Positions 14,502 to 24,438 of a stretch of 64,000 nt of DNA are shown here, one piece after another. This DNA comes from Pseudomonadota bacterium (GTDB taxonomy: Bacteria > Pseudomonadota > Gammaproteobacteria > Burkholderiales > Rhodocyclaceae). Position 1 is the first letter of the stretch. Every line of letters begins with the position of its first letter. The stretch spans positions 124,001 to 188,000 of the forward strand of contig JAGTRW010000004.1 of NCBI GenBank assembly GCA_018262095.1. Reading direction: 5' to 3'. Below the pieces are notes generated by a model. That model worked only from the letters and a program-made list of their open reading frames with translations, had not been told where the DNA came from and made no database searches. The position numbers and the translations under genes are program-made.

Positions 14502-17500
14502 ACCGATGACGCGGATGCGCGGCCAGCATCTGCCTGAGGCGCAGGGTGAAATCGCCCTGCTGCAACTGGCGGGCGGCGATGTTGACGCTGATCGGAAGAT
14601 TCAGCCCCTGGATGCGCCATTCTTCGATCTGAGTCAGCGCGCTATCGATCACCCACTCGCCCAAATCGACCGCCAGCTCATCGTTTTCGACCAGCGGCAA
14701 AAAGGCGTTGGGCGGCAGAAGACCGCGTTCGGGGTGCTGCCAGCGGATCAACGCCTCGGCGCCGACGACGACACCGCTGCGCATATTGACCTTGGGTTGA
14801 AAATGCAGCACGAACTGGCGCTGTTCAAACGCGCTACGGATGTGCTGCAGCCCCTCGCGCAGGGTATTCGCCGCCGCGTCGTGAGCGACGTCGAACAGGT
14901 GATAGCGATTCTTGCCCGATTGCTTGGCAACGTAGAGCGCCTGGTCGGCGTGGCGGATCAGCAGGTCGGCGTCGCCGGGATCCTGTGGGTAGAGCGTGAC
15001 GCCGATGCTCACCGAGACCTGCAAGCTCAGTCCGTCGGCAATCACCGGCGCGGCGGCGGCCTGCAACAGTCGCTCGATGGCCGGCTGGTAGCTCTGCGCC
15101 TGTTCCAGATTGACCAGTACCGCGACGAATTCGTCGCCGCCGATGCGCGACAATGTATCGCCTTCGCGCAGCGCGTCTTTCATTCGCTGCGCCAGGGCGA
15201 CGAGCAGCGCGTCGCCGACGCCGTGGCCGTGGTGATCGTTGATCGCCTTGAAGTCGTCGAGGTCGAGATAGACAACCGCCACCGAGTTGTTTTTGCGGTG
15301 GCGCTGCGCCAGAGCCTGCTGCAGGCGATCGGCGAGCAGCACGCGATTGGGCAGGTTGGTCAGCGCGTCGTAGTGCGCGATGCGTTGCAGCTGCTCCTGA
15401 AGTTCCTTGGTACTGGTGATGTCGGTGAACAGTCCAACATAGTTCTGCGCCCTGCCGAGACTGTCGCGGACGGCGCTGATCGTCAGGCTTTGAGCGTAGA
15501 GCTCGCCGTTCTTGCGGCGGTTCCATATTTCGCCGCTCCAATAACCGCGCTCGGCGAGCGAATTCCACATCGCCGCATAAAACTCCGGCGTCTGCCTGCC
15601 CGATTTGAGAATTCGCGGACTCTGGCCGATGGCATCGCTGCGCTCGAAGCCGGTAATTTGCGTGAAGGCGTCGTTGACCTCAACGATGATGCCGGAGGCG
15701 TCGGCGATCATGATTCCATCACGAACGTGGGTGAACACGTTCGCGGCGAGTTGCAGGCGGGCTTCAGTTTCCTTGCGCGCACTGACGTCTTGAACGATGC
15801 CGAAGATGATTCCCTTTGACTTGTCGATCTGGGCAATCGAATGCATATCCCTGATCTTGCCGAGGTCGGCGGTCTTGATCTTGAATTCGACGTCGTACGT
15901 CTCTCCGCTTTCAAGCAGATTCCTGAATGCCGCGTCGTGCTGCGGGATGTACTCGGGAAGCAGCAGATTCTTGATCGTCGCCGAGTTGGCTCTGGCGCGG
16001 TCGAGGCCGAATAGTTTGACGGCACCTTCCGAGGCGCTCATCGTGTCGGAGGCGAGGTGGAGTTCCCAGTTACCCGACTTTGCCGCGAGTTCGGCGCGCT
16101 TCAAGCGCGCTTCGCTCAGACGGACCGAGTCTTCGATCCGCTTGCGCTCGCTGACGTCGCGTAGTTGATTGATGGTGTGAATGCTTCCCTTCGAATCACA
16201 AAAGCAGGTGGAATTGACATCGACTTCAAGCCACCTGCCGTCGCGACAGATGGCACGCAGTTCGCCGCTAAAGCGACCGGTTCGGTTGCGCTTTCTGACT
16301 GCCGGAAGCAATCGCGAGTCGCTGCAGTCCATGATCCCCGCGGGTCCGAGTCCGCGCAAGTCGTCCTCGCTATAGCCGAAGAGCCGGCAGGCGGCCGGGT
16401 TGGCGGTTTCGATCGGGCCGTGCGGCGACGAAAAAACGATCGCGTCGCCGCTGTTTTCGAAGATCAGGCGGAAGTGCTCTTCGCTCTCGCGTAGCGCCGT
16501 TTCGCGGCTCGCCAGGGTGTCGAGCAGGTGGTTGAAGCCGGAAATCAACAGCCCGATTTCGTCTCGCCGGACGATCGGCAGCGGTTGATGCGATCGGCCG
16601 GAATCGGCGATGGTCGCCAGCGCATTGGCGGTGCTGAGCAAGGGCGACAACTGGCGCTTGAGCAGCCACCAGGTCAACGCGCCGGCGAGCAAGGTCAGCA
16701 GCAGCGTCGCCAGACGCAGCCGCTGCTGCAGGTCGCGGATCGGAAAGAAGGCCTCGTCGGTCGGCAGGTAAACCAGGGCATCCCAATCGGCGAGCGGGAT
16801 CTTCTTGAACGAGTAGAGGACCTCGGCACCGTTTGCATCCAGGGTCACGCCCGAGCCCGCATTGCCCTGCACTGAACGGTCGTCAAAAGGGTTGCCGCCG
16901 GCCGGGTCCTGCGATTCCAGGACGCGTTGTTTGTTGGACGCGGTGACGATCAGTCGATGCTGCGGCGCGATGATCAGATAGCCGCCGGTTTTGCCATAGC
17001 GTCCGGCGACCAACTGGTCGAGGAAGTTGGGAATTCCGAGGTTGGTGACCCCTGCCAGCGCGCCAATGATCTTTCCAAGCTCGTCGCGAATCGGCACGGC
17101 GATACTGATCACAGGAATCTGCGAAACCTTGCTGACGACGGGTCGGCCGATCGCCGACCTGCCGTCGCGCAGCGCACGCAGCAGTTGATCGCGTTCGCTA
17201 AAATTGACGCCGACCCGCTCTGCGGCATCCGGCGCAGCGGCGATCGCGGTGCCGTCGATCCCGGTGGCGAAGATTCCATCGCTGAACAACACCTGCAGAT
17301 CGAGCCGGTGCTCGAGAAAGTGCTGCATTGCAGCTGGTCCTGCCTGTATCGGCTGGCTCGACAAACGCGCCACGGCTTCCAGCGTCTCAAGCCGCGCCTC
17401 AAGCTCGCGTTCGACCTGCGCGGCGACCATCGACACCGTTGAAAGTTGTTGCTCGCCAAGCAACCGTTCCATGTCATCGCGCAGGATGCGATGGGCGTAA

Positions 17501-17601
17501 TACGAGAGCGACCAGATTCCGGTCAGGAAGATGAGCAGAGCCGTCAGGGTGATTCGCGTTTTGAGCGAATGCCTCAGGAGAACAGCCGGAACCATTTTCA
17601 T
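14392..17601 (-). CDS. Membrane sensor diguanylate cyclase with disrupted EAL domain
   Basis: A 1069-residue frame. A short cytoplasmic start is followed by TM1 (about 13-35), a ~250-residue periplasmic double-Cache-like sensor, TM2 (about 298-320), HAMP, three PAS modules (about 385-500, 510-620, 630-750) and an intact GGDEF domain (RIGGDEF, preceded by LDLDDFKAINDHHGHG). The EAL domain starts normally (AEALIRW, ISVNIAARQL) but breaks off after QMLAAHP: roughly 85-90 residues, including the ELTES-, DDFGTGYSS- and K-bearing blocks, are missing and the frame changes. The last ~38 residues are therefore Arg-rich read-through. Cyclase activity could persist; phosphodiesterase activity cannot. 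The sensor half closely resembles that of the kinase at 60560-63253. Confidence 0.8.
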   Translation of the reverse strand: MKMVPAVLLRHSLKTRITLTALLIFLTGIWSLSYYAHRILRDDMERLLGEQQLSTVSMVAAQVERELEARLETLEAVARLSSQPIQAGPAAMQHFLEHRLDLQVLFSDGIFATGIDGTAIAAAPDAAERVGVNFSERDQLLRALRDGRSAIGRPVVSKVSQIPVISIAVPIRDELGKIIGALAGVTNLGIPNFLDQLVAGRYGKTGGYLIIAPQHRLIVTASNKQRVLESQDPAGGNPFDDRSVQGNAGSGVTLDANGAEVLYSFKKIPLADWDALVYLPTDEAFFPIRDLQQRLRLATLLLTLLAGALTWWLLKRQLSPLLSTANALATIADSGRSHQPLPIVRRDEIGLLISGFNHLLDTLASRETALRESEEHFRLIFENSGDAIVFSSPHGPIETANPAACRLFGYSEDDLRGLGPAGIMDCSDSRLLPAVRKRNRTGRFSGELRAICRDGRWLEVDVNSTCFCDSKGSIHTINQLRDVSERKRIEDSVRLSEARLKRAELAAKSGNWELHLASDTMSASEGAVKLFGLDRARANSATIKNLLLPEYIPQHDAAFRNLLESGETYDVEFKIKTADLGKIRDMHSIAQIDKSKGIIFGIVQDVSARKETEARLQLAANVFTHVRDGIMIADASGIIVEVNDAFTQITGFERSDAIGQSPRILKSGRQTPEFYAAMWNSLAERGYWSGEIWNRRKNGELYAQSLTISAVRDSLGRAQNYVGLFTDITSTKELQEQLQRIAHYDALTNLPNRVLLADRLQQALAQRHRKNNSVAVVYLDLDDFKAINDHHGHGVGDALLVALAQRMKDALREGDTLSRIGGDEFVAVLVNLEQAQSYQPAIERLLQAAAAPVIADGLSLQVSVSIGVTLYPQDPGDADLLIRHADQALYVAKQSGKNRYHLFDVAHDAAANTLREGLQHIRSAFEQRQFVLHFQPKVNMRSGVVVGAEALIRWQHPERGLLPPNAFLPLVENDELAVDLGEWVIDSALTQIEEWRIQGLNLPISVNIAARQLQQGDFTLRLRQMLAAHPRHRFGGGVSPRNHRRRSRNPRARRTAARTRLRTGAGLLH

Positions 17602-17633
17602 TCTTGGATTAGCACCACGCCGCGTCGTATGGA

Positions 17634-18326
17634 TTATGGACGGGACGTTGCGTCGGAGCTAAAGCGGATATTTTCCCGCTTGTCACCGACGTCGCTTTTG
17701 AGCAAAACAGACAATGACCCGATTTGCGCCGACAGCCCGCTCCCTTGCGCCGCGATCCTGAGCCGCGAGCGATGGCGGCAGTCCTTCTGCGCGCTGGTCA
17801 GCGATGGCGGTTTGGGCGCCGCTGTTCCTGGGCCTCTGGCATAGACTGGCGACATCGGTCCGTGCGCCGAGCGCCGCCAATCGCCGATATGGATGCGCCC
17901 TTGGGTGATCAAAGCGCCGAGAAAGCCGCTGTTCTTGACGGTGTTGAGCGACAGACCGGAGAACCGGGCGATCTCGCGGTAGGTCAGACTCCCGTAGCGT
18001 TCGAGCGTGGCGACGATGGCGTGCATGCCGGGCGCGTCGCGGTTGCTGTCGTCGATGCGCGGACGCGCTACGTCGTCGATCTTTCCCAAGCTGTAGAGCG
18101 GCGTCGAGAAACGTCCTTTGACCTTGCGCCAGCCGCTGACATAGATGAGCTGGCGTTTCTTGAGCGCAGCGATGTAGCCGCCACAGGCGAGCGTGCTGAC
18201 GCCGACGAAAGCCTCCGCCGAGAGGTCGGAAATCGACATGTTCGACTTCTCCTCGAGCACGCCGAGGATGCGTTTCATGGTCGGGCTGGAGGCAAGTTGC
18301 GGGGTCTTCACTGGCGTGCGTATCAA
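17634..18326 (-). CDS. Hypothetical protein with two tandem winged-helix repeats
   Basis: 230 residues from TTG 18326, whose TTGA overlaps the stop of the chemoreceptor gene; GTG 18311 and ATG 18278 are possible alternative starts. Residues ~15-85 and ~100-170 are two copies of the same unit: helices, a recognition-like segment ([37 protein letters not shown]), then WRK/WRR and SPxYxxG. Tandem winged helices of this kind suggest DNA binding. The last ~55 residues are basic and probably disordered. Co-transcription with the chemoreceptor is likely, but no function can be assigned. Confidence 0.6.
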   Translation of the reverse strand: MIRTPVKTPQLASSPTMKRILGVLEEKSNMSISDLSAEAFVGVSTLACGGYIAALKKRQLIYVSGWRKVKGRFSTPLYSLGKIDDVARPRIDDSNRDAPGMHAIVATLERYGSLTYREIARFSGLSLNTVKNSGFLGALITQGRIHIGDWRRSAHGPMSPVYARGPGTAAPKPPSLTSAQKDCRHRSRLRIAAQGSGLSAQIGSLSVLLKSDVGDKRENIRFSSDATSRP

Positions 18327-19942
18327 AGCCGGTAGGCGGCCACGATATGCTGCATGTCGGTCGCCAGGCGGTCGAGTTGCTGTGCTGATTCGGCGCTGTT
18401 GCCGACGGCGGCGCTGCTCTCTTCGGACATCTGGGCGATGCGTTCGACCTGCGTCGCGATATTGTCGGTCGCCGAACTCTGCTCGCGGATCGCTTCGGCA
18501 ATCTCTTCGACCATGCCGACCGCGTTGCGGCTGCTTTGCCCGATCTGCTTGATCGATTCGTTGGCTTGCTGCGCGCGCTCGACGCCCTGCGCCACCTGGG
18601 TGACGACGCCGTGCATGCTGGTCACCGCGTTGGCGGCGCCTGAACGCATGGTGTCGATCGTCGTGGCGATTTCCTGTGTCGATGCCGACGTGCGTTCGGC
18701 AAGCTTGCGCACTTCGTCGGCGACCACCGCGAAACCGCGCCCCTGCTCGCCGGCGCGCGCCGCCTCGATCGCCGCGTTGAGCGCCAGCAGGTTGGTCTGG
18801 TCGGCGACGTCCTTGATCACCTGAACGACGTTGGCAATCTGCTGGCTGTGCTGTTCGAGGCCGTGAATGAGCCCGGCGGCCTGGTCGACGGTCGCGGCGA
18901 TGTCGTGGATGTCGCCGGCGGTCTGGCCGATGACCGCTTCGCCCGAGACCGCCAGCTGTCCCGATTCGCTCGATAGCCGGTTGGCTTCCTGCGCGCGGTC
19001 GGCGACGTGGTTGATGCTGACGGTCATCTGCTCGACCGTCGCCGCCATGTTAGACGCTGCTTCGCTTTGTTGATTCGACGCAGTGGCGACCTGGTTGGCG
19101 GTCGTCGCCATGGCGTGGGCGGCGGTGGCGACCGACGCTGCGCCGGCGGCGATCGACTTGAGGTTGCCCTGCAGCCGGTCGAGCAATTTGTTGAAGGCGT
19201 CGGCCGATAGCCCCAGTTCGTCCAGGCGCTTGATCGGAATGCGCACGGTAAAGTCGAGCGACTCGGCAACGCCGCTGATCGTGTCGCGGAAACGGTTCAT
19301 GCGGAAGCGAATCTCTCGCGCGACGGTAAGGCCGATCACCGCGACGACGAGCAGTGCGATGGCGATGGCGGTCAGCGTGATCTTCATTCCCTGCGCGGCG
19401 CTGGCCAGCGCCGCCTGGGTGAGCTCGCCGGCACTCTTGTTGTTAAAGGCGATGTGATCCTCGAGCGCCTGAAAAGCCCGGGCGTTGATTTCTGCTCCTT
19501 GTTTGCGGTTTTCGTCGGTATCGTTTTGATTGTTTCGCGACAAGGGTAATACCTTGTCGTGGATCAGACTCAGATAGGCGTTGAAGCGGCTGACATCGGT
19601 TTCGAGGAGCTTTTTTTCTTCTTCGTTTGAAATCAACTTTTCGTAGTCCTTGAGCCGCTTGCTTGCCGCCGTTTCGTACAAAGCGATTTTTTCTTCGGCA
19701 GCTTTTTTCCCCGCGGGATCGGGATTTCCGACATGGTTGAGTACGCTCAGACGGATCATCATGAACGCCTGTCTCGCTTCGGTCAGGGTGGTGATTCCGG
19801 CTAGGCTGTCTTCGTCGATGAGTCTGATGTCCTCGGTTTGCGTTTTCGACACATAGAGTCCGACCGATCCGACGAGCAGCAGCGAGGCGATTGAAAATCC
19901 AATTTGCAACATGATGCGGTGGGCGATGGTGAGTTTGTTCAT
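18323..19942 (-). CDS. Methyl-accepting chemotaxis protein
   Basis: 539-residue transmembrane receptor. TM1 spans about residues 10-30. The periplasmic part (31-190) is a four-helix-bundle (4HB_MCP) ligand domain, TM2 spans about 190-212, then HAMP, then the long coiled-coil signalling domain. The kinase-contact hairpin tip is canonical ([20 protein letters not shown], then [20 protein letters not shown]), so it should engage CheA/CheW. No C-terminal CheR-tethering pentapeptide is present. No che genes lie nearby, so it is an orphan receptor. The ligand is unknown. Confidence 0.93.
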   Translation of the reverse strand: MNKLTIAHRIMLQIGFSIASLLLVGSVGLYVSKTQTEDIRLIDEDSLAGITTLTEARQAFMMIRLSVLNHVGNPDPAGKKAAEEKIALYETAASKRLKDYEKLISNEEEKKLLETDVSRFNAYLSLIHDKVLPLSRNNQNDTDENRKQGAEINARAFQALEDHIAFNNKSAGELTQAALASAAQGMKITLTAIAIALLVVAVIGLTVAREIRFRMNRFRDTISGVAESLDFTVRIPIKRLDELGLSADAFNKLLDRLQGNLKSIAAGAASVATAAHAMATTANQVATASNQQSEAASNMAATVEQMTVSINHVADRAQEANRLSSESGQLAVSGEAVIGQTAGDIHDIAATVDQAAGLIHGLEQHSQQIANVVQVIKDVADQTNLLALNAAIEAARAGEQGRGFAVVADEVRKLAERTSASTQEIATTIDTMRSGAANAVTSMHGVVTQVAQGVERAQQANESIKQIGQSSRNAVGMVEEIAEAIREQSSATDNIATQVERIAQMSEESSAAVGNSAESAQQLDRLATDMQHIVAAYRL

Positions 19943-20656
19943 AGCCTTGCCTTTGCTTGAAAAAAACGAAAGAACGTACGCCTGCGGTTACTTGGGTTTG
20001 CTCATTGCTCGGGTTCAGAGCGAACCGTCGATGCAAATGACGATCTGCTCTTTGGCAATCAATCGCGTATCCGGACTGAGCGGGAAAACGGTCGGCCCAG
20101 CTGTTTTCGCCTGTTGAATCAGTCAGCCCATGGAGCTTTGGTGGCGCGTGCCGTTCACCGGAGCGTGCTCGCAGTGGAGCCGTCGGCGAGATGCGATAGG
20201 AAGGCAAAGGCACGCCGAGGCAACATTGGGTGTCCCTCGTCGGCAAGGTCGTCTGGCGGTCAAGCTGGTCCGCTCTGGCGCATATGAACTCGTCTATACC
20301 GTCCTTTTTTGCTCAACTCTTACGGCATAAATGAGCGCATGTCATCTGGCGACTCATTTGTTTGGCGTCGGAATAGAACACTCTCTAGTTAAAAAATGAT
20401 GACGACGTAAAAAAACGACAATTAACGCTTGAAGCAAAGGTGGGCGGTGAGTCGTTGCGGGCAGCTTTTTCTTGATTCGGAAGGTATTTCACCAAGACGC
20501 CTTTTGTTGAACTCCTTGCTTTGAAAGCACTGGAAAATGATGGCGTGGACGTTCGTGACTCGGCGTAATCCTAGCTGGATTTACGCAAGTGATTGGTGAA
20601 AAATAAGGAGGTGACAGTTGACTAACAGGAAACAAAAATACCGAGGAGTAAACATT
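19943..20656. other. Long non-coding region between mcp and lysR
   Basis: About 710 bp separating divergent genes. The half nearest lysR (from about 20290) is noticeably more A+T-rich than the surroundings, with A-runs around 20390-20430. It must hold promoters for both flanking genes, but I cannot place convincing boxes. Short open frames here have no SD or recognisable product. Confidence 0.5.
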
Positions 20657-20671
20657 ATGCTTGAGGTATGA
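20657..20671 (+). promoter_or_regulatory. Four-codon leader ORF overlapping the lysR start
   Basis: ATG-CTT-GAG-GTA-TGA (MLEV) has a good GAGGAG SD at 20643-20648 with 8-base spacing. Its stop overlaps the lysR ATG in an ATGA arrangement. The lysR start itself has no well-spaced SD, so its translation may depend on this mini-ORF. Confidence 0.4.
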
Positions 20672-21573
20672 AACGCATCTCTCCAACCATTCAGGAGCTA
20701 CTGGCTTTTGACGCCGTGGCACGCCATGAAAGCATGACTCGAGCGGCGAGCGACCTTTGCATGTCGGTCAGCGGGGTAAGCAAGCAGGTTGCGGGTCTCG
20801 AAGCCTTTGTCGGAAAATTGCTGCTAAAAAAGAACGGGCGAGGAGTGCAACTGACTACGGCGGGTCGAGAGTATTGGAAAAAAATATCGCAAGGTCTCCG
20901 GATGATCGAGACGGCAACGACTGAAGTGAGAGCGTATGAAGGCAATTCCAGCATCCTGGTTTTGGCCAGTGTGCCCACTTTCCTTTCCAAATGGTTGATT
21001 CCGAGACTTCCGGATTTCAGGCTGACTTGTCCACACGTCACGCTCGTTTTCAAAGAGCACGTTGGTCTGAATTCGGCATTTCCCGTCGATGTTGATGCCG
21101 TGATTAGCCACGGCCTGGGGAATTGGCCAAATATCACGGCGGAGTACATTGCCGGCCAGGAATTCGTGTGTATTTATGCCCCGAGTCTGCTCAAGCGAGG
21201 GGATGCCATCAGAAAACCAAAAGATCTGGTTGCACACACCTTGCTGCATCTTGAAGATGCTCCCTTGGCGTGGTGGGAATGGGGGTGTGACTACGGGCTT
21301 GGAGAAGAGGAAACACAGCAGGGGCCGCGCTTCACTCAGTATTCTGCGGTGATACAAGCGGTGATGAGCGGACTGGGCGTCGCTCTTGTTCCGCGAGTTT
21401 TGGTCACGACGCAGCTGCAGGAGGGGCGCGTCCTTGTTTTTTCAAGTTTCTGTTATGAGAGGCAGGGCCACTATTTGTGCTTCAGACCTGACAAGCTTGA
21501 GCGTCCTGTTTTATCCGCCTTTCGTTCTTGGCTCCACGAGCAAAAGGAAACGGACGTCGAGAAAAGACCATAG
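20668..21573 (+). CDS. LysR-family transcriptional regulator (GcvA-like)
   Basis: 301 residues. The N-terminal winged helix-turn-helix (about 8-66) contains SMTRAASDLCMSVSGVSKQV, and a periplasmic-binding-protein-like effector domain follows (about 95-295). PHVTLVFKEH and the final LVPRVLV region resemble the GcvA/AmpR branch. Base composition is lower in GC than neighbouring genes, which suggests acquisition. The gene stands alone: upstream is a long AT-rich region, and the next gene (a DMT exporter) is convergent, 32 bp away. The target is unknown; autoregulation of the upstream region is the default expectation for the family. Confidence 0.88.
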   Translation: MKRISPTIQELLAFDAVARHESMTRAASDLCMSVSGVSKQVAGLEAFVGKLLLKKNGRGVQLTTAGREYWKKISQGLRMIETATTEVRAYEGNSSILVLASVPTFLSKWLIPRLPDFRLTCPHVTLVFKEHVGLNSAFPVDVDAVISHGLGNWPNITAEYIAGQEFVCIYAPSLLKRGDAIRKPKDLVAHTLLHLEDAPLAWWEWGCDYGLGEEETQQGPRFTQYSAVIQAVMSGLGVALVPRVLVTTQLQEGRVLVFSSFCYERQGHYLCFRPDKLERPVLSAFRSWLHEQKETDVEKRP

Positions 21574-21605
21574 TTCATACAGCTGGAGACGTAACCAGAA
21601 TCGGC

Positions 21606-22478
21606 CTAGCCCGGATGCAGCCTTCTTCCCATTTTTCGGCCGAAGCGGTTGAGCCACAGCGAGGCGACGATCACGGCGCCGCCGAGCGCCAGTTTTTTGA
21701 GGTCGGCGTCGCGATTCCAGATCAGCAGGTTGACCAGCAGTCCGGCCGGCACGTGCAGCTCGTTCATGATCGCCAGCGTTCCGGCGTCGACCAGCGTGCT
21801 GCCCTTGACCCACCAGAACATTCCCAGCGCCGTCGCGAACAGCCCCATCCAGCCCAGCACGCCCCATTGCACGGCGCTTTGCGGCAGTTTGCCGGCGTCG
21901 CCGAAGAGCAGGTAAGACGGGATGGCGAGCAGCAAGGCGCCGAGAAAGAAGTGACCGAAGAAGCGGTGCAGTGGCTGCTCGGTCGGGTAACGCGCGAGCA
22001 GTTGGCGACACAGCACCTGGCCGGCGGCGAAGGTCAGATTGGCGAGCTGCAGCAGCAGGAAACCGATCAGGTAGTCGCCTTCGATGTGCTTGAAGCGGAT
22101 GATCACGCCGCCGCCGACGGCAAACAGCGCGGCGAACAGCGCCCAGGGGTTGAATCGCTTGGCCAGGCTGTCGTCGAGCAGCGTCACGTAGATCGGCGTG
22201 AGCACCGTGAACAGCAGCACCTCGGGGACGGTCAGCACGGCGAAACTGCGGTAGAGGCACAGGTAGGTGACGCCGAACTGCAGCGCGCCGGCCAGCCAGA
22301 GCCCACCGAGCAATCGCCAGGGCAGGCCGCGCCAGCGGGTGAAGGGGATGAACACGGCGGCGGCGATGGCCACGCGCACCAGCACGGCGAAGTCGCTGTC
22401 GACCTGGCCGGCAAGATATTGGCCGATCAGGCTGAACGAGAAAGCCCAGAGCACGGTGACCAGGATGAGGTAAGGCAT
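21606..22478 (-). CDS. EamA/DMT-superfamily permease
   Basis: 290 residues, almost entirely hydrophobic, with about ten transmembrane helices in two EamA repeats (residues ~5-135 and ~145-285). Start chosen at ATG 22478, giving the typical MPYLILVTVLWAFSFSLIG N-terminus; upstream in-frame codons read through promoter sequence. Such carriers export or import metabolites such as amino acids or amines; the substrate cannot be told here. It is convergent with the lysR gene, so no regulatory pairing is implied by orientation. Confidence 0.85.
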   Translation of the reverse strand: MPYLILVTVLWAFSFSLIGQYLAGQVDSDFAVLVRVAIAAAVFIPFTRWRGLPWRLLGGLWLAGALQFGVTYLCLYRSFAVLTVPEVLLFTVLTPIYVTLLDDSLAKRFNPWALFAALFAVGGGVIIRFKHIEGDYLIGFLLLQLANLTFAAGQVLCRQLLARYPTEQPLHRFFGHFFLGALLLAIPSYLLFGDAGKLPQSAVQWGVLGWMGLFATALGMFWWVKGSTLVDAGTLAIMNELHVPAGLLVNLLIWNRDADLKKLALGGAVIVASLWLNRFGRKMGRRLHPG

Positions 22479-22751
22479 TTGCAGCGATCCTTGAAAATGA
22501 TCTGCGATCAAGCGATACGGCGACGACAAAAAGGGCGGGCGATCAGTCCCGCAGCGGCCAAAGGCAGGAAAATACCACATTTGGCTGATTTACCGGGACG
22601 CCAGGTCAGCCACTGTCATCGAGCCCGCTTGTTTTTCCAGAAAGATCGCCGCAGCTTGTTGGCGGCGGCGCTGACGAGATGTTGCATTCTTCTATGCGGG
22701 GGCTCGTGAGATGGTAAAATTCGCGCCGTCGTCAACTGCCAAAGCCAATCC

Positions 22752-23390
22752 ATGTTTGCTCGTTTCATGCCCCAGGAGGGCAAGTTTTTTGAACTGTTCA
22801 ACGCCCACGCTGAGCAGATCGTGCTGGGCAGCGAGGCATTGGTCGGGTTGCTGTCGGTCCTCAACGATTCCGACGAGGAAGCGGCAAAGCACTGCGAAGC
22901 GATCGACCTCATCGAGAATCGCGCCGACGGCATTACCCACGAGACGATGCGGCAACTGCACAAGTCCTTCATTACGCCGCTCGACCGCGACGAAATCCAC
23001 CAACTGATCACCGGCCTTGACGACATCATCGACCTGATCCAAGACGTCGCGCACACCGTGACGCTCTACGATGTTCGGCGCATCACCAATGAGGCGATCA
23101 AACTCGGCGAGTTGTGCTGTTCGTGCTGCGAGCGGGTTCGCGCGGCGGTCGCGCTGCTGCCGTCGATGGACAATGGTCCGCAAATCCTCAAGATCTGCCA
23201 CGAGATCGACCAGCTTGAATCGGCGGCCGATCGCGAAATGCGCGGTGCGATGTCCCGCCTCTTCCGTGAAGAACCCGATGTGCGCGAATTGATCAAGTTC
23301 AAGGCCATCTACGAGTTGCTCGAAATCGTGACCGATCGCTGCGAGGATGTGGCGAACATCATCGAAGGCATCGTCCTCGAGAATTCCTGA
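22752..23390 (+). CDS. DUF47 (PhoU-like) accessory protein of Pit transporter
   Basis: 212-residue all-helical protein of the DUF47 family, related to PhoU. Helical blocks carry conserved acidic metal-site motifs, e.g. AIDLIENRADGITHETM and HEIDQLESAADREM. It starts MFARFMPQEGKFFELF, typical of the family. DUF47 genes nearly always precede pit genes, and here pit begins 11 bp downstream. It probably modulates phosphate (metal-phosphate) uptake by the transporter, although its mechanism is not settled. It acts in the cytoplasm. Confidence 0.92.
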   Translation: MFARFMPQEGKFFELFNAHAEQIVLGSEALVGLLSVLNDSDEEAAKHCEAIDLIENRADGITHETMRQLHKSFITPLDRDEIHQLITGLDDIIDLIQDVAHTVTLYDVRRITNEAIKLGELCCSCCERVRAAVALLPSMDNGPQILKICHEIDQLESAADREMRGAMSRLFREEPDVRELIKFKAIYELLEIVTDRCEDVANIIEGIVLENS

Positions 23391-23401
23391 GCGCCGCCGC
23401 C

Positions 23402-24409
23402 ATGGCAACTTCTAGCATTACTCTGGGCGTTCTCGCGTTTCTCGTCTTTCTGGCGCTGGCTTTCGATTTCATGAACGGCTTTCACGACGCCGCCAACGCC
23501 ATCGCCACCGTGGTCTCGACGCGCGTGATGAAACCGCATACGGCGGTCGCCATGGCGGCCATATGCAATATCGCGGCCATTTTCATTTTCGAACTCAAGG
23601 TCGCGGCGACCGTCGGCAAAGGCACCATCGACCCTGCGGCGATCGATTATTACGTGGTCTTTGGCGCGCTGGTCGGCGCCATCGCCTGGAACGTCATTAC
23701 CTGGTACTACGGCATTCCGTCGTCGTCGTCGCATGCCCTGGTCGGCGGCCTGATCGGCGCCGCGTTGGCGCATGCCGGGCCGAGTTCGCTGATCACCTCG
23801 GGCGTCGTCAAGGTGGTCGCCTTCATCGTCATCTCGCCGTTGCTCGGCATGGTGCTCGGTTCGCTGATGATGATCCTGGTTTCGTGGGTTTTTCGCCGCA
23901 GCACGCCGCGCCGCGTTGACAAATGGTCGCGCCGGCTGCAGCTGATTTCGGCGTCGGCTTACGCGCTGGGGCACGGCGGCAACGACGCGCAAAAGACCAT
24001 CGGCATCATCTGGATGTTGCTGCTGTCGGCCGGGATCATGCAGGACGGAGAATCGGTGCCATTTTGGGTGATCGCCTCGTGTTACACCTCGATCGGCCTG
24101 GGGACCATTTTTGGCGGCTGGCGAATCATCAAGCTGATGGGGCAGAAGATTACCAAGCTGCGTCCGGTCGGCGGCTTCTGTGCGCAGACGGGCGGTGCAG
24201 CGACGCTGTTCTTTGCCACGGCGCTCGGCATCCCGGTGTCGACGACGCATACCATCACGGGGGCCATCGTCGGCGTCGGTGCCACCAAGCGACTCTCGGC
24301 GGTACGCTGGGGACTCGCCGGAACCATCGTCTGGGCCTGGATCCTGACCATCCCCTGCAGCGCATTGATCGGCGCGATCTTCTGGTACCTCGGCCACTTC
24401 TTTCTTTGA
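23402..24409 (+). CDS. pit: Low-affinity inorganic phosphate transporter (PiT family)
   Basis: 335-residue integral membrane protein, about ten helices. The two inverted PiT signature motifs are present: FDFMNGFHDAANAIAT near residue 22 and ALGHGGNDAQKTIG near 185; their Asn/Asp residues bind phosphate and cation. It imports phosphate (as metal-phosphate) with cation coupling. It forms a two-gene operon with the DUF47 gene. Length is shorter than E. coli PitA (499 aa) because the large central loop is reduced, as in many bacterial Pit proteins. Confidence 0.93.
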   Translation: MATSSITLGVLAFLVFLALAFDFMNGFHDAANAIATVVSTRVMKPHTAVAMAAICNIAAIFIFELKVAATVGKGTIDPAAIDYYVVFGALVGAIAWNVITWYYGIPSSSSHALVGGLIGAALAHAGPSSLITSGVVKVVAFIVISPLLGMVLGSLMMILVSWVFRRSTPRRVDKWSRRLQLISASAYALGHGGNDAQKTIGIIWMLLLSAGIMQDGESVPFWVIASCYTSIGLGTIFGGWRIIKLMGQKITKLRPVGGFCAQTGGAATLFFATALGIPVSTTHTITGAIVGVGATKRLSAVRWGLAGTIVWAWILTIPCSALIGAIFWYLGHFFL

Positions 24410-24438
24410 AATGACCGCGCCGTAGCGGCGGCGCGCGC

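Noticed and set aside
19443-20246. 267-codon frame overlapping the start of the chemoreceptor gene
   Set aside because: Different frame of mcp plus intergenic DNA; no SD, no domain, biased composition.
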